Assembly (NCBI RefSeq): GCF_002940665.1
Contig: NZ_MIGY01000002.1
Span: 1,014,683 to 1,078,682 of the forward strand
From: Xanthomonas arboricola
Lineage (GTDB): Bacteria; Pseudomonadota; Gammaproteobacteria; Xanthomonadales; Xanthomonadaceae
Direction: 5' to 3'
DNA: 64,000 bases
Shown here: positions 29,711 through 39,474 of the stretch, piece after piece
Numbering within the stretch: position 1 is the stretch's first letter
How the letters are laid out: each line of letters opens with the position of its first letter
Notes under the pieces: model-generated
What the model was told of the DNA's origin: nothing
Seen by the model: the letters and a program-made list of their open reading frames with translations, nothing else
Database searches by the model: none
Position numbers and translations under genes: made by a program

Positions 29711-32700
29711 GCACACCGACGCCGCCCCCCGCACCGCGCCGCGCGCGTTTCTACCGCCGCCGCCGCTTCTGGGTGGGCTCCGGGCTGACCGTGCTGGGCC
29801 TGGTGTTGCTGGCGCTGATCGCGGTGTACTGGCTGCTGCAGACCGTGGCCGGGCGCGACGTGTTGCTGGCGCAGGTGACCGCGCGCCTGCCGGTCGGTGC
29901 CACCTTTACCTACGGCAAGGTCGAAGGCCCGGTGGCCGGCCCGCTGACCTTGCGCGATGTCGACTTCCGCTATCAGGACATCCACTTCACCGCCGAGCGC
30001 GTGTACCTGGAACCGGACCTGCGCCCGCTGCTCGGGCGCAAGCTGCAGCTGGATGCGGTGCAGGTCAGCAATGCCACCTTGAATCTGGGCAAGAGCGAGG
30101 AGCCGTTCACGCTGCCGAGCTGGCCCGAATCGCTGCCGCAGATCAACGTGCCGCTGGCGATCCAGGCCGACAAGATCGCCGTGGAGAATCTGCGCATCAC
30201 CCAGCTGCAGCAGCCGATGATCGTCCTGCATAAGGTGCAGGGCGGGCTGGAAGTGGCCACCGGCGAACTGCGCACGCGCAATCTGGCGATCGATACCGAC
30301 ATGGGCGACTTCCGCCTGCACGGCGACTACGTGCCAAACGACGATTACCGCGCCGACCTCACCGCCACTGCGGTGCTGCCGGCCGCACGCGGGCGCACCC
30401 CGGCCAGCCTGGGGCTGGTGGCACGCGGCGATCTGGACAAGATGGAAGTGGCCATCGCCGGCCGCGCGCCGGCACCGCTGCAGGCCAGCCTGGTGTTCAC
30501 CGGACGCGACGATCCGACCTGGGCCTTCAAGGCCGTCACCGACGCGCTGGATACCTCGCTGCTGATGCCGGCCACCGACGGGCAGTACGCCGCGCCGGCC
30601 ACACCGATCGCGCTGAACCTGCAGGCCTCCGGCAAGGGCGGCAACGCCGACCTGCAAGGCAGCGTCAGGCAGGGCGAGTTGAGCGCCACCTTGCAGCCCT
30701 CGCACATCAGCCTGCTGAACCAGGTCATCACCGTCGCGCCGTTGGTGATCGATGCCTTCGAAGGCCGCGCGCAGTTGCGTGGGACTGCCGATTTTCGCGA
30801 TGCGCAGAATCCGAGCTTCCGTTTTGCGGTCAACGCCAGCGGCCTGCGCTTCACCCCGACGCCGGACCCGGCCACCCCCAATGCGCCGGTGGTGCCGGTG
30901 CAATTGGTCGACGCGCGGCTGGGCGTGGCCGGTAACCTGAAGGCGTGGGCGGCAATCGGTCGCGCCACGCTGGAGCGCGACGGGCAGCAGGCTGCGCTGG
31001 TGTTCGACAGCCGCGGCAACGATCAACGTGCGCAGCTCAAGCAGGTGCAGGCCAAGACCCCGGGCGGCGCACTGGATCTCACCGGCGAAGTGGGCTGGAC
31101 CCCGGAGCTGCAGTGGGATGTCACTGCCCAACTGGCTAAGTTCGATCCGGGCTACTTCGCGCCGGGCTGGAACGGCAATCTCTCCGGCAAGGTCGCTTCC
31201 AAGGGCCGCCAGTTGCCGGCACCGGCCGGTGGCGTGTCGCCGGGCTTCGAGGCCACGGCGGATATCCCGAGCCTGACCGGCCAGCTGCGTCAACGCGCGC
31301 TGTCGGCCAACGGCAAGTTCGCCCTGCGTGGTGAACAGGGCGAGGGACAATTGCAGCTGTCGCTGGGCAATAGCCGCATCACTGCCAAGGGCAAGGTCGG
31401 CGACCAGCTGGATATCGCCGCGCAACTGCAGCCGCTGCAGCTGGACGATGTCTTGCCCGGCGCCACCGGTACGATGCGCGGGCAGCTGCAGGTCAACGGC
31501 CGTCGCGACGCGCCCGACATCACCGCCGACCTCGTCGGCAACGGCTTGCGCTGGAACGACTACAGCGCGCAGAGCATCAGCTTGCGCGGGCGTCTGCCAT
31601 GGCGCGGCAGCGACGGGCAGCTGGCCTTGCAGGGCACCGCAATCGAAGCCGGTGTGGTGCTGGACAGCGTGCGCGTGCAGGCACGCGGTGCGGTGGAAGC
31701 GCTGCGCCTGGATGCCGCTATCGCCAACAGCATGGCCAACGTCGCGCTGCAGGGCGATGTCCGTCGCACTGGCGAGCGCTGGCAGGGCCAGGTCGCCACG
31801 CTGCGGATCGCACCGGCCAAGGGCGATGCCTGGGCGCTGCGCCAGCCGGCGCAGTTCAGCACCGATGGCGCGGCATTTACCCTGTCCGACACCTGCCTGG
31901 GCGCGGCCACCGGCGGCGCGCTGTGCGCCAGCGCCAACTGGCCGCGCGACGGCATGGTGGTGCACGGCGATGCACTGCCGCTGTCGCTGGTGCAGCCGTG
32001 GCTACCCAAGCAGCAGGGGCGGCAGATCTATCTACGCGGCGAGCTTGCGCTCGATGGCAGCTTCAAGCCGCGCGGCAATGCCTGGGAAGGCTCGTTCCGC
32101 ATCGCCTCGCCCGAAGGCGGCATCCGCCTGGGCGAAACCCGCTACGCGGCGGTGGCCGGCAATCCCAATCGCGGCGAATTGCTGCGCTACGACCAGTTCA
32201 GCGTGCAGGCCGATTTCACCCCGCAGCAGATCCAGGCCAAGCTGGGCATCGGCTTCCAGGGTGCCGGCTTTGTCGATGCCAAGTTCAACACCGGCTGGGA
32301 TGCGTACGCGCCGCTCAACGGCGAGCTGTATCTCAATATGTCGCGGCTGTACTGGCTGGAGCTGGTGGTGGCCGATGTGGTGCAGCCCAAGGGCCTGGTC
32401 GAAGGCCATGTGAGCCTGCGCGGCACCCGCGACAAACCGCTGCTGGGCGGCGATGCCACCTTGAGCAATTTCACTGCCGAATATCCGTCGATGGGTTTGA
32501 CCCTGAGCGAGGGCAAGGGCCGCTTCGACGCATTGCCGGATGGCTCGGCCAAGATCACCGCCTCGGCCAAGTCGGGGCAGGGTACGCTCAACATCGACGG
32601 CGGGCTGTCGTGGTTCGGCAGCAGCACGCCGTTGCTGCTGAATATCCGCGGCGAGAACGTGCTGGCCTACAACACCAGCGAGTTGCGCATCATCGCCAAC

Positions 32701-33561
32701 CCGGACATGCAGTTCGGCATCACCGACAACACCATGCAACTGCGTGGCAAGGTCACCGTGCCCGAAGCCGACATCGACCTGGAACGCCTGGATCGCGGTA
32801 CCTCGGTATCCGAGGACGTGGTGGTGCTGGACCCGGTGGATCCGGAAGAAGCGCCTGCCTCGCCGCTGGATATGGACCTGGCCATCGTGCTTGGCGACAA
32901 GGTCAACATGAGCGGCTTCGGCTTGAAGGGCGGCTTGAGCGGGCAGATGCAGATCCGTGCGCGCCCGGGTCGCGAGATGACCGCCAACGGCGGGCTGGAC
33001 GTGCGCGGCCGCTACAAGGCCTACGGTCAGGACCTGACCATCAGCCGCGGCCAGCTGACCTGGAACAACAACATCGTTTCCGACCCGCGCGTAAGCCTGC
33101 GCGCCGAGCGCAAGGTCGGCGATGTCACCGCCGGTATCGACGTCAGCGGCCGCGCCGAATCGCCGCGCGCCGATGTGTGGTCCGAGCCGGCGATGTCGCA
33201 ATCCGAAGCACTGTCGTACCTGGTGCTCGGCCGCGGCCTGTCCACCGCCAGCAGCGACGAAACCCAGCAGGTCAGCGCCGCCTCGGCCGCCCTGTCGGCC
33301 GGTAGCAGCCTGATCGCCTCGCAGATCGGCGCCAAGCTCGGCCTGGACGAAGCGGGGGTGAGCGAATCCAGCACCGTCGGCTCGGTGGTGGGCTTCGGCA
33401 AGTACCTTTCGCCAAAACTCTACGTTGGCTACGGCGTCTCGATGGTCGGCAGCGGCTCGGTCTTGACACTGAAATACTTGCTCAGCCGCGGCTTCGATAT
33501 CGAAGCCGAATCCAGCACGGTGGAGACCAAGGGCTCGGTGAACTGGCGGCGGGAGAAGTAA
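29707..33561 (+). CDS. tamB: TamB, inner-membrane-anchored envelope-spanning protein (DUF490)
   Basis: TamB is a 1284-residue protein with one N-terminal membrane anchor (FWVGSGLTVLGLVLLALIAVYWLLQ) and a long periplasmic beta-rich hydrophobic groove. The C-terminal DUF490 region (from about 950) shows LGDKVNMSGFGLKGGLSG, ANGGLDVRGRYKAYGQDL and SYLVLGRGLS. It works with TamA, whose stop it overlaps (GTGA). The start is GTG at 29707. Size and order match the family. Confidence 0.92.
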   Translation: MSTPTPPPAPRRARFYRRRRFWVGSGLTVLGLVLLALIAVYWLLQTVAGRDVLLAQVTARLPVGATFTYGKVEGPVAGPLTLRDVDFRYQDIHFTAERVYLEPDLRPLLGRKLQLDAVQVSNATLNLGKSEEPFTLPSWPESLPQINVPLAIQADKIAVENLRITQLQQPMIVLHKVQGGLEVATGELRTRNLAIDTDMGDFRLHGDYVPNDDYRADLTATAVLPAARGRTPASLGLVARGDLDKMEVAIAGRAPAPLQASLVFTGRDDPTWAFKAVTDALDTSLLMPATDGQYAAPATPIALNLQASGKGGNADLQGSVRQGELSATLQPSHISLLNQVITVAPLVIDAFEGRAQLRGTADFRDAQNPSFRFAVNASGLRFTPTPDPATPNAPVVPVQLVDARLGVAGNLKAWAAIGRATLERDGQQAALVFDSRGNDQRAQLKQVQAKTPGGALDLTGEVGWTPELQWDVTAQLAKFDPGYFAPGWNGNLSGKVASKGRQLPAPAGGVSPGFEATADIPSLTGQLRQRALSANGKFALRGEQGEGQLQLSLGNSRITAKGKVGDQLDIAAQLQPLQLDDVLPGATGTMRGQLQVNGRRDAPDITADLVGNGLRWNDYSAQSISLRGRLPWRGSDGQLALQGTAIEAGVVLDSVRVQARGAVEALRLDAAIANSMANVALQGDVRRTGERWQGQVATLRIAPAKGDAWALRQPAQFSTDGAAFTLSDTCLGAATGGALCASANWPRDGMVVHGDALPLSLVQPWLPKQQGRQIYLRGELALDGSFKPRGNAWEGSFRIASPEGGIRLGETRYAAVAGNPNRGELLRYDQFSVQADFTPQQIQAKLGIGFQGAGFVDAKFNTGWDAYAPLNGELYLNMSRLYWLELVVADVVQPKGLVEGHVSLRGTRDKPLLGGDATLSNFTAEYPSMGLTLSEGKGRFDALPDGSAKITASAKSGQGTLNIDGGLSWFGSSTPLLLNIRGENVLAYNTSELRIIANPDMQFGITDNTMQLRGKVTVPEADIDLERLDRGTSVSEDVVVLDPVDPEEAPASPLDMDLAIVLGDKVNMSGFGLKGGLSGQMQIRARPGREMTANGGLDVRGRYKAYGQDLTISRGQLTWNNNIVSDPRVSLRAERKVGDVTAGIDVSGRAESPRADVWSEPAMSQSEALSYLVLGRGLSTASSDETQQVSAASAALSAGSSLIASQIGAKLGLDEAGVSESSTVGSVVGFGKYLSPKLYVGYGVSMVGSGSVLTLKYLLSRGFDIEAESSTVETKGSVNWRREK

Positions 33562-33854
33562 CCGCCACTCGTGCATCGGCGCATCGACGGTGTGTGGTGT
33601 TGTATTGCGTCAGGTCAGGACATGACGCAATGCGGATGTCCGGGATGTCCGGGATGTTCGGCCGTGTGTAAGGCATGGCCAGGTCGAGCGCTGCGGTTAT
33701 CTAGAACCGGCCCGCGACGTTGCGGGCAGGGCACGCCGGCATCGTGCAGGCATTACGCACTCTTTATGCGCGCACGCCAGGGTGCAGATAGCCCCTTTAT
33801 GCCCGGCAGGCCTACCTTGGCACTCCCGCACTGTGGTGCGTTGAGTCGAACACG
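33562..33854. other. Intergenic stretch with short GGATGTCCG tandem
   Basis: No gene is supported here. At about 33636-33660 the unit GATGTCCGG is repeated three times with one change in the last. The rest has no hairpin or operator I can name. Confidence 0.5.
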
Positions 33855-34283
33855 ATGTGTATCCTGATTTTGCAAGGTCCGCAGGCCGATCCGGCGCCGT
33901 TGTTGCCGATGCAGTTGCCCGAGTGTGCTGGCCGAACGTTGCGCATGCTGGCGTATGCGGATGTCGATAGCTTGATCGCTGGGTTACAGGCCGCTGGTGC
34001 CGATGTCGAGGTGGAGCTGGTGTTGTTGGACTCAGGAGATCTTTCGCCGTCCGCGCATGTGCATGCGAAAACCTTACGCGCCGCATTGGATGCGCTACCC
34101 ACGCCCTATATTGAGCTGCACACCGATGCAGCGCAGGAGCTGGAGCCGTGGCTGCATCCGCAGCATGCGCCGCTGGCGGTGGTGATTACGCCGCACGATG
34201 CGCCGCGCGCCTATGCGATGTCGCTGGGTATTGCGGCGCGTTGTCTGCCGTCGCTGTGCGCGCCCTTGCGCGCCGCCGCCTGA
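33855..34283 (+). CDS. Dehydroquinase-like (AroQ-fold) protein lacking most catalytic residues, copy 1
   Basis: The 142-residue protein follows the layout of type II 3-dehydroquinate dehydratase: an N-terminal strand with LILQGPQ (family: LVLHGPN), a helix-strand-helix middle, LRAALDALPTPYIELHTD (family: LRDAL..IPVIEVHLSN) and a C-terminal helix AMSLGIAARCL. The catalytic Tyr/Arg loop and the INPGAY Asn-His pair are absent, and only the His of ELH remains. I infer a pseudoenzyme or a binding protein with the same fold. A second, better-preserved copy starts 10 bases downstream. Confidence 0.55.
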   Translation: MCILILQGPQADPAPLLPMQLPECAGRTLRMLAYADVDSLIAGLQAAGADVEVELVLLDSGDLSPSAHVHAKTLRAALDALPTPYIELHTDAAQELEPWLHPQHAPLAVVITPHDAPRAYAMSLGIAARCLPSLCAPLRAAA

Positions 34284-34293
34284 GGAAGCCGCC

Positions 34294-34743
34294 ATGTCGA
34301 TCATGATCGTGCGTGGGCCGGAGGCGGCGATGCCGCTGGTGCGTGGGCCGCAGCCGTTGCCGCGGGCCGTCATTCGGCAGCTGGTGCAGTGTGCCGGCGA
34401 CGCGGGCAAGACGGTGGCCTTGCGTGCCTGCGGGTCGGAGCAGGATCTGCTGGATGCCTTGCGCGTGGCCGGGCAGGCGCGGATGGAAATCGCGCTGATC
34501 GATCCGGGCAGCTGCGTGGACAGTGAGCGCCTGCACCATGTGCTCAGCGCGTTGCCGTATCCGTTCGTGGAGGCTCACGACGATAGCGTAGACCGTCCGG
34601 AGCGTTGCCTGCCGGAGGGGTTCGGGCAACGCATTGCGACGGTGCGCGGTTACTGCGCGCAGAGCTATCTACTCGGGCTGGAAATCGCGTTGGAACATCT
34701 GGGCTGCACGGAGATCCAGGGCGATGTCCACGTCGGTACCTGA
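34294..34743 (+). CDS. Dehydroquinase-like (AroQ-fold) protein, copy 2
   Basis: The 149-residue product shows stronger AroQ likeness: IMIVRGPE, SEQDLLDALRVA, IALIDPGSCVDS (family: IVINPGAYTHTS), LSALPYPFVEAHDDS and the C-terminal block RGYCAQSYLLGLEIAL (family: GFGAQSYLLALEAAL). The usual Asn is Asp and the following catalytic His is missing, as is the N-terminal REPxxYG loop; the EAH histidine is kept. It probably does not make dehydroshikimate. It lies between copy 1 and a small frameshifted ORF that overlaps its end, suggesting one transcript. Confidence 0.6.
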   Translation: MSIMIVRGPEAAMPLVRGPQPLPRAVIRQLVQCAGDAGKTVALRACGSEQDLLDALRVAGQARMEIALIDPGSCVDSERLHHVLSALPYPFVEAHDDSVDRPERCLPEGFGQRIATVRGYCAQSYLLGLEIALEHLGCTEIQGDVHVGT

Positions 34744-34952
34744 GTTGCGCCAGCTGCATTACTTCGCCGACTACGAAGGTTACTGCGACGGTCGGCCGGT
34801 GCTGTGGGGGGCAACTGGCCCACAGCGTGGACGTGCCTGCCGATGGCGTGCTGGATGCAGCGGGGCTGGTCACTGCGTTGCGCCGCCGTGCGGCCGAGGC
34901 GCACGGGCTGGAAGCGGGGCAGATCCGCTTGTGCCAAGTCACGCGCCTGTAG
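34724..34952 (+). pseudogene. Small unknown ORF frameshifted at a G6 run
   Basis: The frame from ATG 34724 (MSTSVPELRQLHYFADYEGYCDG) is continued, one base out of register, by a frame reading QLAHSVDVPADGVLDAAG and ending CQVTRL at TAG 34950-34952. The join is at six G (34806-34811); five would give one 75-residue protein. I do not recognise the family. The start lies 20 bases inside the preceding gene, so translation may be coupled. The extra G could be a real mutation, slippage-regulated, or a base error. Confidence 0.55.
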
Positions 34953-34965
34953 CCGCGTTACACAC

Positions 34966-34996
34966 AACGACGCCACCCGAAGGTGGCGCCGTCGTT
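34966..34996. terminator. Hairpin between convergent transcripts
   Basis: AACGACGCCACC pairs with the following GGTGGC...GTCGTT around a CGAA loop, with a 3-base bulge. It sits between the small ORF stop (34952) and the convergent PQQ-protein stop (35043) and could end both. Confidence 0.6.
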
Positions 34997-35042
34997 CTGC
35001 CGTGATTGCGCGTCGCTCGACGCAGATCACATGGGTTGACGC

Positions 35043-36773
35043 TTACTTGGCGGGGCTGGCCTCCGGCACGAACTTGGTCAGCTGGTTGGCCGTTGCGGCA
35101 GTACCGAAGTTGAAGCGGCCGTAGCCGGCGCCCCAGTACAGCGCACCGTCCACGATGGACGGCGAGCTGATCACCGAGCCGGTGGCGTCGTGGTTCCACA
35201 GCGTGGCGCCGGTGTCGGTGTCGAGGGCGACCATGTTGCCGGCCATCGAACCGGCGTAGAGCAGGTTCGGCGACACCGTCAGCGAGCCCTGGCCGCCGGC
35301 CGGCACGTTCGGATTCACGCGGTTGATGCCGGGCACCTTGACCTGCCACTTGATCTTGCCGGTGGCGGCATCCAGCGCCGCCCAGGAGCCGCCGTTGTGG
35401 CTCTGGGTGTTCGCAGGTCCCAGCGTATAGGTGGCGTTGGTGCTGTTGTTGATGGCCACATACACCTGCGACTTGTACGGGTCGAACGCGGTGCCCCACT
35501 CGACGCCGCCGGTGGTGCCGCCGGGGCCGACCTGGGTCGACCACACCTTGGCACCGGTCTTGGCGTCGAAGGCCCAGTAGATGCCGCTCTTCTGCCCTGC
35601 GCCGACCAGCTGCTGCGCCTTGCCGTCGCGCCACACGGTAAACAGCTGCACGCCGGCGCCGCCGAAGTCGTAATCGGGCCCGGTCAGGTTGGTTGCCTGG
35701 GTGTTCGGGCACAGGCCATTGGTGGGCGCCACGATGCACGACAGGTTCCAGGCGTCGTAGCCCTGTGCACGGTCGGCCCAGACCAGCTTGCCGGTGTCCA
35801 GATTCAGCGAGACCACCGAGTCGACGTAGTTGTCCGGCGCCATGCACGCCAGTTCGTCCTGCACGGTGAGTTCGCTGCCGCGGTAGGAGCGCGCGTTGGA
35901 GACGCAGTTACCCACGCTGGCGGGAATGTTGTAGTTGTTGCCGGTGCCGAAATACAGGCGGCGGCTGATCGGGTCGATCGCCACCTGGCCCCACACCGAT
36001 GCGCCGGTATAGCCCTCGGGCACGTTATAGAACTGCCACACCTTCTTGCCGGTGTTCAGATCCAGCGCCACCACGCTGCCGCGGAAACTGAAGGTGTGGG
36101 TCGGATCGAGATTGCCCCAGTCGCCGGAGGACACGGGCACGTAAACGCGGTTGCCGTAGATGACCGGCGAAGAGGTGATGCGCGCCTGCGGGTTGGCTTC
36201 GGCGGTGGTCTTCCACAGCAGCTTGCCGGTCTTCTTGTCGATGGCCAGCACGGTGCCGGCGGCCTGGTCGCCGACGATGATGCTGTTGGCGCTGATGGCC
36301 GGGGTATTGCGCGTCACCGAGTTGGCATTGCCGGTGTAGTCGGACAGCTTGGCCTGCCAGTTCGGCTTGCCGGTCTGGGTGTCGACGCTATACAGCGTGC
36401 CGCCCCAGTCGGGCACGTACAGCGTTCCACCTTCCACGCTCGGCGTGGCCGAGATGTCGCCGGTGGTGGTCAGGGTCCAGGCCGGCTTGAGCGTGCTGGC
36501 AGTGGTGCGATTGATCTTCCACTCGCCCGGCGCGAAGCGCTGGTTCAAGTAGCCGCCACCGGCGGTGGTCTAGCTGCTGGGGCTGGCGAACGGCAGTTGA
36601 TTGCCGAAGCTGCGCCAGATCTGGCCGGAGCGTGCGAAAGCCTGGGTATCCAGCGACGATACCGACTGTTGTGCGGTTGCGGGGCCGGCCTGGGCAAAGG
36701 CCACTGCGCTGGCAAGCAGGCAGGGAACGAGCGTCAAACTGCGAAATCGCAAGCGGCGAATTGAATGTGTCAT
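35043..36773 (-). pseudogene. PQQ-type beta-propeller dehydrogenase-like protein, interrupted by an amber codon
   Basis: A signal peptide (MTHSIRRLRFRSLTLVPCLLASAVAFA) and about 67 residues are followed by TAG at 36570-36572. In the same frame the next 500 residues read as an eight-bladed PQQ/quinoprotein-type propeller with repeated blades such as GSVVALDLNTGKKVW and WAALDAATGKIKW, similar to polyvinyl-alcohol dehydrogenase-like proteins. Removing the stop gives one secreted protein of about 576 residues. An internal ATG at 36548 exists but would lack a signal sequence, so the exported protein is probably lost. A CAG-to-TAG change is a simple explanation. Confidence 0.75.
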
Positions 36774-37346
36774 CACGGCATGTCCATAGATGGAAGGAAG
36801 CGCTGGATCCCCCCAGATCTGCCGAGGGAAGATGGCCGATTGTGGCGACCGTGCAACACAGCAAGGTCGCCGCATTCATTCAGCGGTCGGGTCCGCTCGC
36901 ATCTGGTGCCACCAGCTCGAAAAAATTGCGTTCAGCACGCTCGTTATTCGCACAAATGGTGATGATTCACCGTCGATGGCGCCATTGCGATAGAAAAAAT
37001 GATTGGTCGCGGCGTGTGTGTATTTGCCAGCAAATCAATGGTCTGCAAAAAGTAACCAGGAAATGTTGCGCTACCTTGTGAGGTTGGCCACTGTGTTGAA
37101 CAGAGCGCCTCACCCCGCGGGGCGAGAAGGCACGGTTTGCGCGCCACCGGCGCGCGTGCCTTGGAGCGCCCGCGTCGCAAACGCGGGCCGGGGCGCGGAG
37201 CGGGGGTTGGGGTAAGGGTACGGGGCGAAGCTTCTGCGTCGTCAAAATGCACGAGGCTTCGCACGTACCCTCACCCGCCCCTTCGGGGCACCTTCTCCCG
37301 CTGGGAGAAGGGAATAGGCATGTACGGCTACGTTATCCGGGGTGCG
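36774..37346. repeat. Intergenic region with interspersed repeat, copy 2
   Basis: The 37108-37217 stretch is the second copy of the ~110-base repeat seen at 17687. It is followed at 37262-37313 by a GCCCCTTCGGGGCACC plus TTCTCCC/GGGAGAAGG hairpin element. The 36774-37100 part upstream of the PQQ gene shows no gene I can support; it is AT-richer than average and should contain that gene's promoter. Confidence 0.75.
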
Positions 37347-37934
37347 TCATGCGCTTTGAGGCGAGGGCACGGCGGTGTGCACTGCAGCGGGAGCGATCAG
37401 CGCCAACTGCGCGATCGCATCCTGCACCACCTCCGCCACCGTGGCGTCCACATCCACCGACACCACATCGGCTTCGTCCAACGGCAATTCCAGGGTCTGC
37501 AACTGGCTATCCAGCAGGCTGGCCGGCATGAAGTGGCCGGCGCGTGCGCTCAGGCGTGCGGCGATGACATGCGGGGCCGCGTGCAGGAACACGAAGCGGA
37601 TCGGGATGCCGCTGCGGCGCAGCAATTGACGGTGCGTGCCGCGCAAGCCCGAGAACGCGAGCACCACCGATTCGCCGGCCTCTACGCAGTCGCGCAGGGT
37701 GGCGGCCAGCAACTCCACCCACGGCAGACGCATCGCATCGGTGAGTGGCTGGCCTGCAGCCATCTGCGCGCGCGCGGCCACGCTGTGATAGTCGTCGGCA
37801 TCCAGAAAGCGGTATCCGTAATGCGCTGCCAGGGCCTGTGCGATGGTGGTCTTGCCGCTGCCGGAAACGCCCATCACCACGATGGCCACGGGTGAAGCGG
37901 ACGCGGGTGTAGCGGGGGAGGCGGTGTCCATCAC
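37347..37934 (-). CDS. gntK: Gluconokinase
   Basis: GntK phosphorylates D-gluconate to 6-phosphogluconate. The 195-residue product has the P-loop VMGVSGSGKTTIAQALA, the DADDYHS block and the GIPIRFVFLHAAP and SARAGHFMPASLLDSQLQTLE segments typical of the family. It is divergent from the GPH symporter and cellobionate phosphorylase genes. Phosphorolysis of cellobionate yields gluconate, so the three genes form one pathway. The two adjacent start Met codons are not resolved; I use 37934. Confidence 0.9.
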   Translation of the reverse strand: MMDTASPATPASASPVAIVVMGVSGSGKTTIAQALAAHYGYRFLDADDYHSVAARAQMAAGQPLTDAMRLPWVELLAATLRDCVEAGESVVLAFSGLRGTHRQLLRRSGIPIRFVFLHAAPHVIAARLSARAGHFMPASLLDSQLQTLELPLDEADVVSVDVDATVAEVVQDAIAQLALIAPAAVHTAVPSPQSA

Positions 37935-38089
37935 GTCAGGTTATATCTCCGGATCGATTCGGCATTCTGCCGGATTTCACGTTGGCGGCAGCCGATGCGT
38001 GGTGTAGCGTCGGCGCTCCTCGCCAGGTGCGCGGGCCGCCCAGCGTAACGGGGCGCTCGGCCGGGTTCAACGCACTCCAAGGTCTGCCG

Positions 38090-39472
38090 ATGACGTCATC
38101 GCCTGCAAGGTCTCCTGCATCGGCGCGCCTGCGCTGGCGCGAAAAGCTGGGCTACGGCGCCGGCGATCTGGGCCTGAATCTGTACTGGGCCAACATCTCC
38201 GCATTCCTGTTGATCTTCTACACCGACACCATGCATCTGCCGGCAGCGGCGGTGGGCACGATGATCCTGTTGACCAAGATCGCCGATGCGATCGCCGATC
38301 CGGCGATGGGTGCACTGGCCGATCGCACGCGCAGCCGCTGGGGCAAATTCCGTCCGTATCTGTTGTGGGGCGCCGTGCCGATGGCGGTGACCGGCGTGCT
38401 CGCCTACACCACGCCGGCGCTGGATCAGAACGGGCGCATGTGGTGGGCCACGATCAGCTTCCTGGTGATGATGCTGGCCTACACGGTGGTGAGCATTCCG
38501 TACTCGGCATTGTCCGGCGTGATCACTGCCGACAGCAGCCAGCGCACCAGCTTGATCAGCCTGCGCTTCATCGCCGCGTTCGCCGGCACCACGTTGGTGA
38601 ATTACTGCACCCTGGATCTGGTGGCCTGGTTCGGCGCCGGCAACGATGCGCTGGGCTGGCAGCGCACCATGATGCTGTACGGCGCGGTGGCGGTGGCGCT
38701 GTTCGTCACCGTGGCGCTGACCACGCGCGAGCGCGTACAGCCACCGCCGCAACAGCGCACGCCGATCCGCCGGGATATCGCCGACCTGCTGCAGAACAAG
38801 CCGTGGTGCGTGCTGTTCGTGCTGTCGCTGATCATCATGATCACCATTGTCATGCGCGGTGGGGCGGGCGTGTATTACCTCAAGTACTACGTGCAGCGGC
38901 CGGACCTGACCGGGCTGTTTCTGGGCGGCTATTCGGTGTCGCTGGCAGTGGGCGCGGCGATCACGCCCTTGCTGACACGGCATTGGGACAAGCGCCAGTT
39001 GATGACCGCGCTGATGGCGGTGGTGGGCGTGTTGAGTTGCCTGATGTTTTTCATTCCTGCCGATGCGGTGTGGGCGATCTTTGCGCTGAACATGCTGATC
39101 GGGCTGGCATTGGGGCCGAAGTCGCCGCTGGCATTTTCGATGTATGCCGACAGCGCTGACTACACCGAATGGCGCACCGGCCGGCGCGCCACCGCGATGA
39201 CCTTCGCCGCCGCGACCTTCTCGCAAAAGCTCGGTGGCGCGCTGGCGTCGGCCGGCATCGCCTGGGTGCTGGCGGGCATGGGCTATGTGGCCAACAGTGC
39301 GCAGTCGGCGGGGTCGTTGACCGGTATCGTGCTGCTGCTGACGGTGATCCCGGGCGCGGTGGCGCTGCTGGCAGCCTGGACCATGCGTTTCTATCCGCTC
39401 GATGATGGCTTGTTGCGCCGCATCCAACACGAACTGGCCGCGCGCAAGCGCGACGAACCGGAGCACCGTTGA
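38090..39472 (+). CDS. GPH-family (MelB-like) sugar:cation symporter, probable cellobionate importer
   Basis: The twelve-helix inner-membrane transporter carries glycoside-pentoside-hexuronide family motifs: [14 protein letters not shown] at the start, [32 protein letters not shown], and [23 protein letters not shown]. The start is the ATG at 38090 (MTSSPARS). Its stop overlaps the next gene's TTG codon. Position next to the GH94 phosphorylase makes cellobionate or a related disaccharide acid the likely substrate; this is inference. Confidence 0.85.
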   Translation: MTSSPARSPASARLRWREKLGYGAGDLGLNLYWANISAFLLIFYTDTMHLPAAAVGTMILLTKIADAIADPAMGALADRTRSRWGKFRPYLLWGAVPMAVTGVLAYTTPALDQNGRMWWATISFLVMMLAYTVVSIPYSALSGVITADSSQRTSLISLRFIAAFAGTTLVNYCTLDLVAWFGAGNDALGWQRTMMLYGAVAVALFVTVALTTRERVQPPPQQRTPIRRDIADLLQNKPWCVLFVLSLIIMITIVMRGGAGVYYLKYYVQRPDLTGLFLGGYSVSLAVGAAITPLLTRHWDKRQLMTALMAVVGVLSCLMFFIPADAVWAIFALNMLIGLALGPKSPLAFSMYADSADYTEWRTGRRATAMTFAAATFSQKLGGALASAGIAWVLAGMGYVANSAQSAGSLTGIVLLLTVIPGAVALLAAWTMRFYPLDDGLLRRIQHELAARKRDEPEHR

Positions 39473-39474
39473 CC

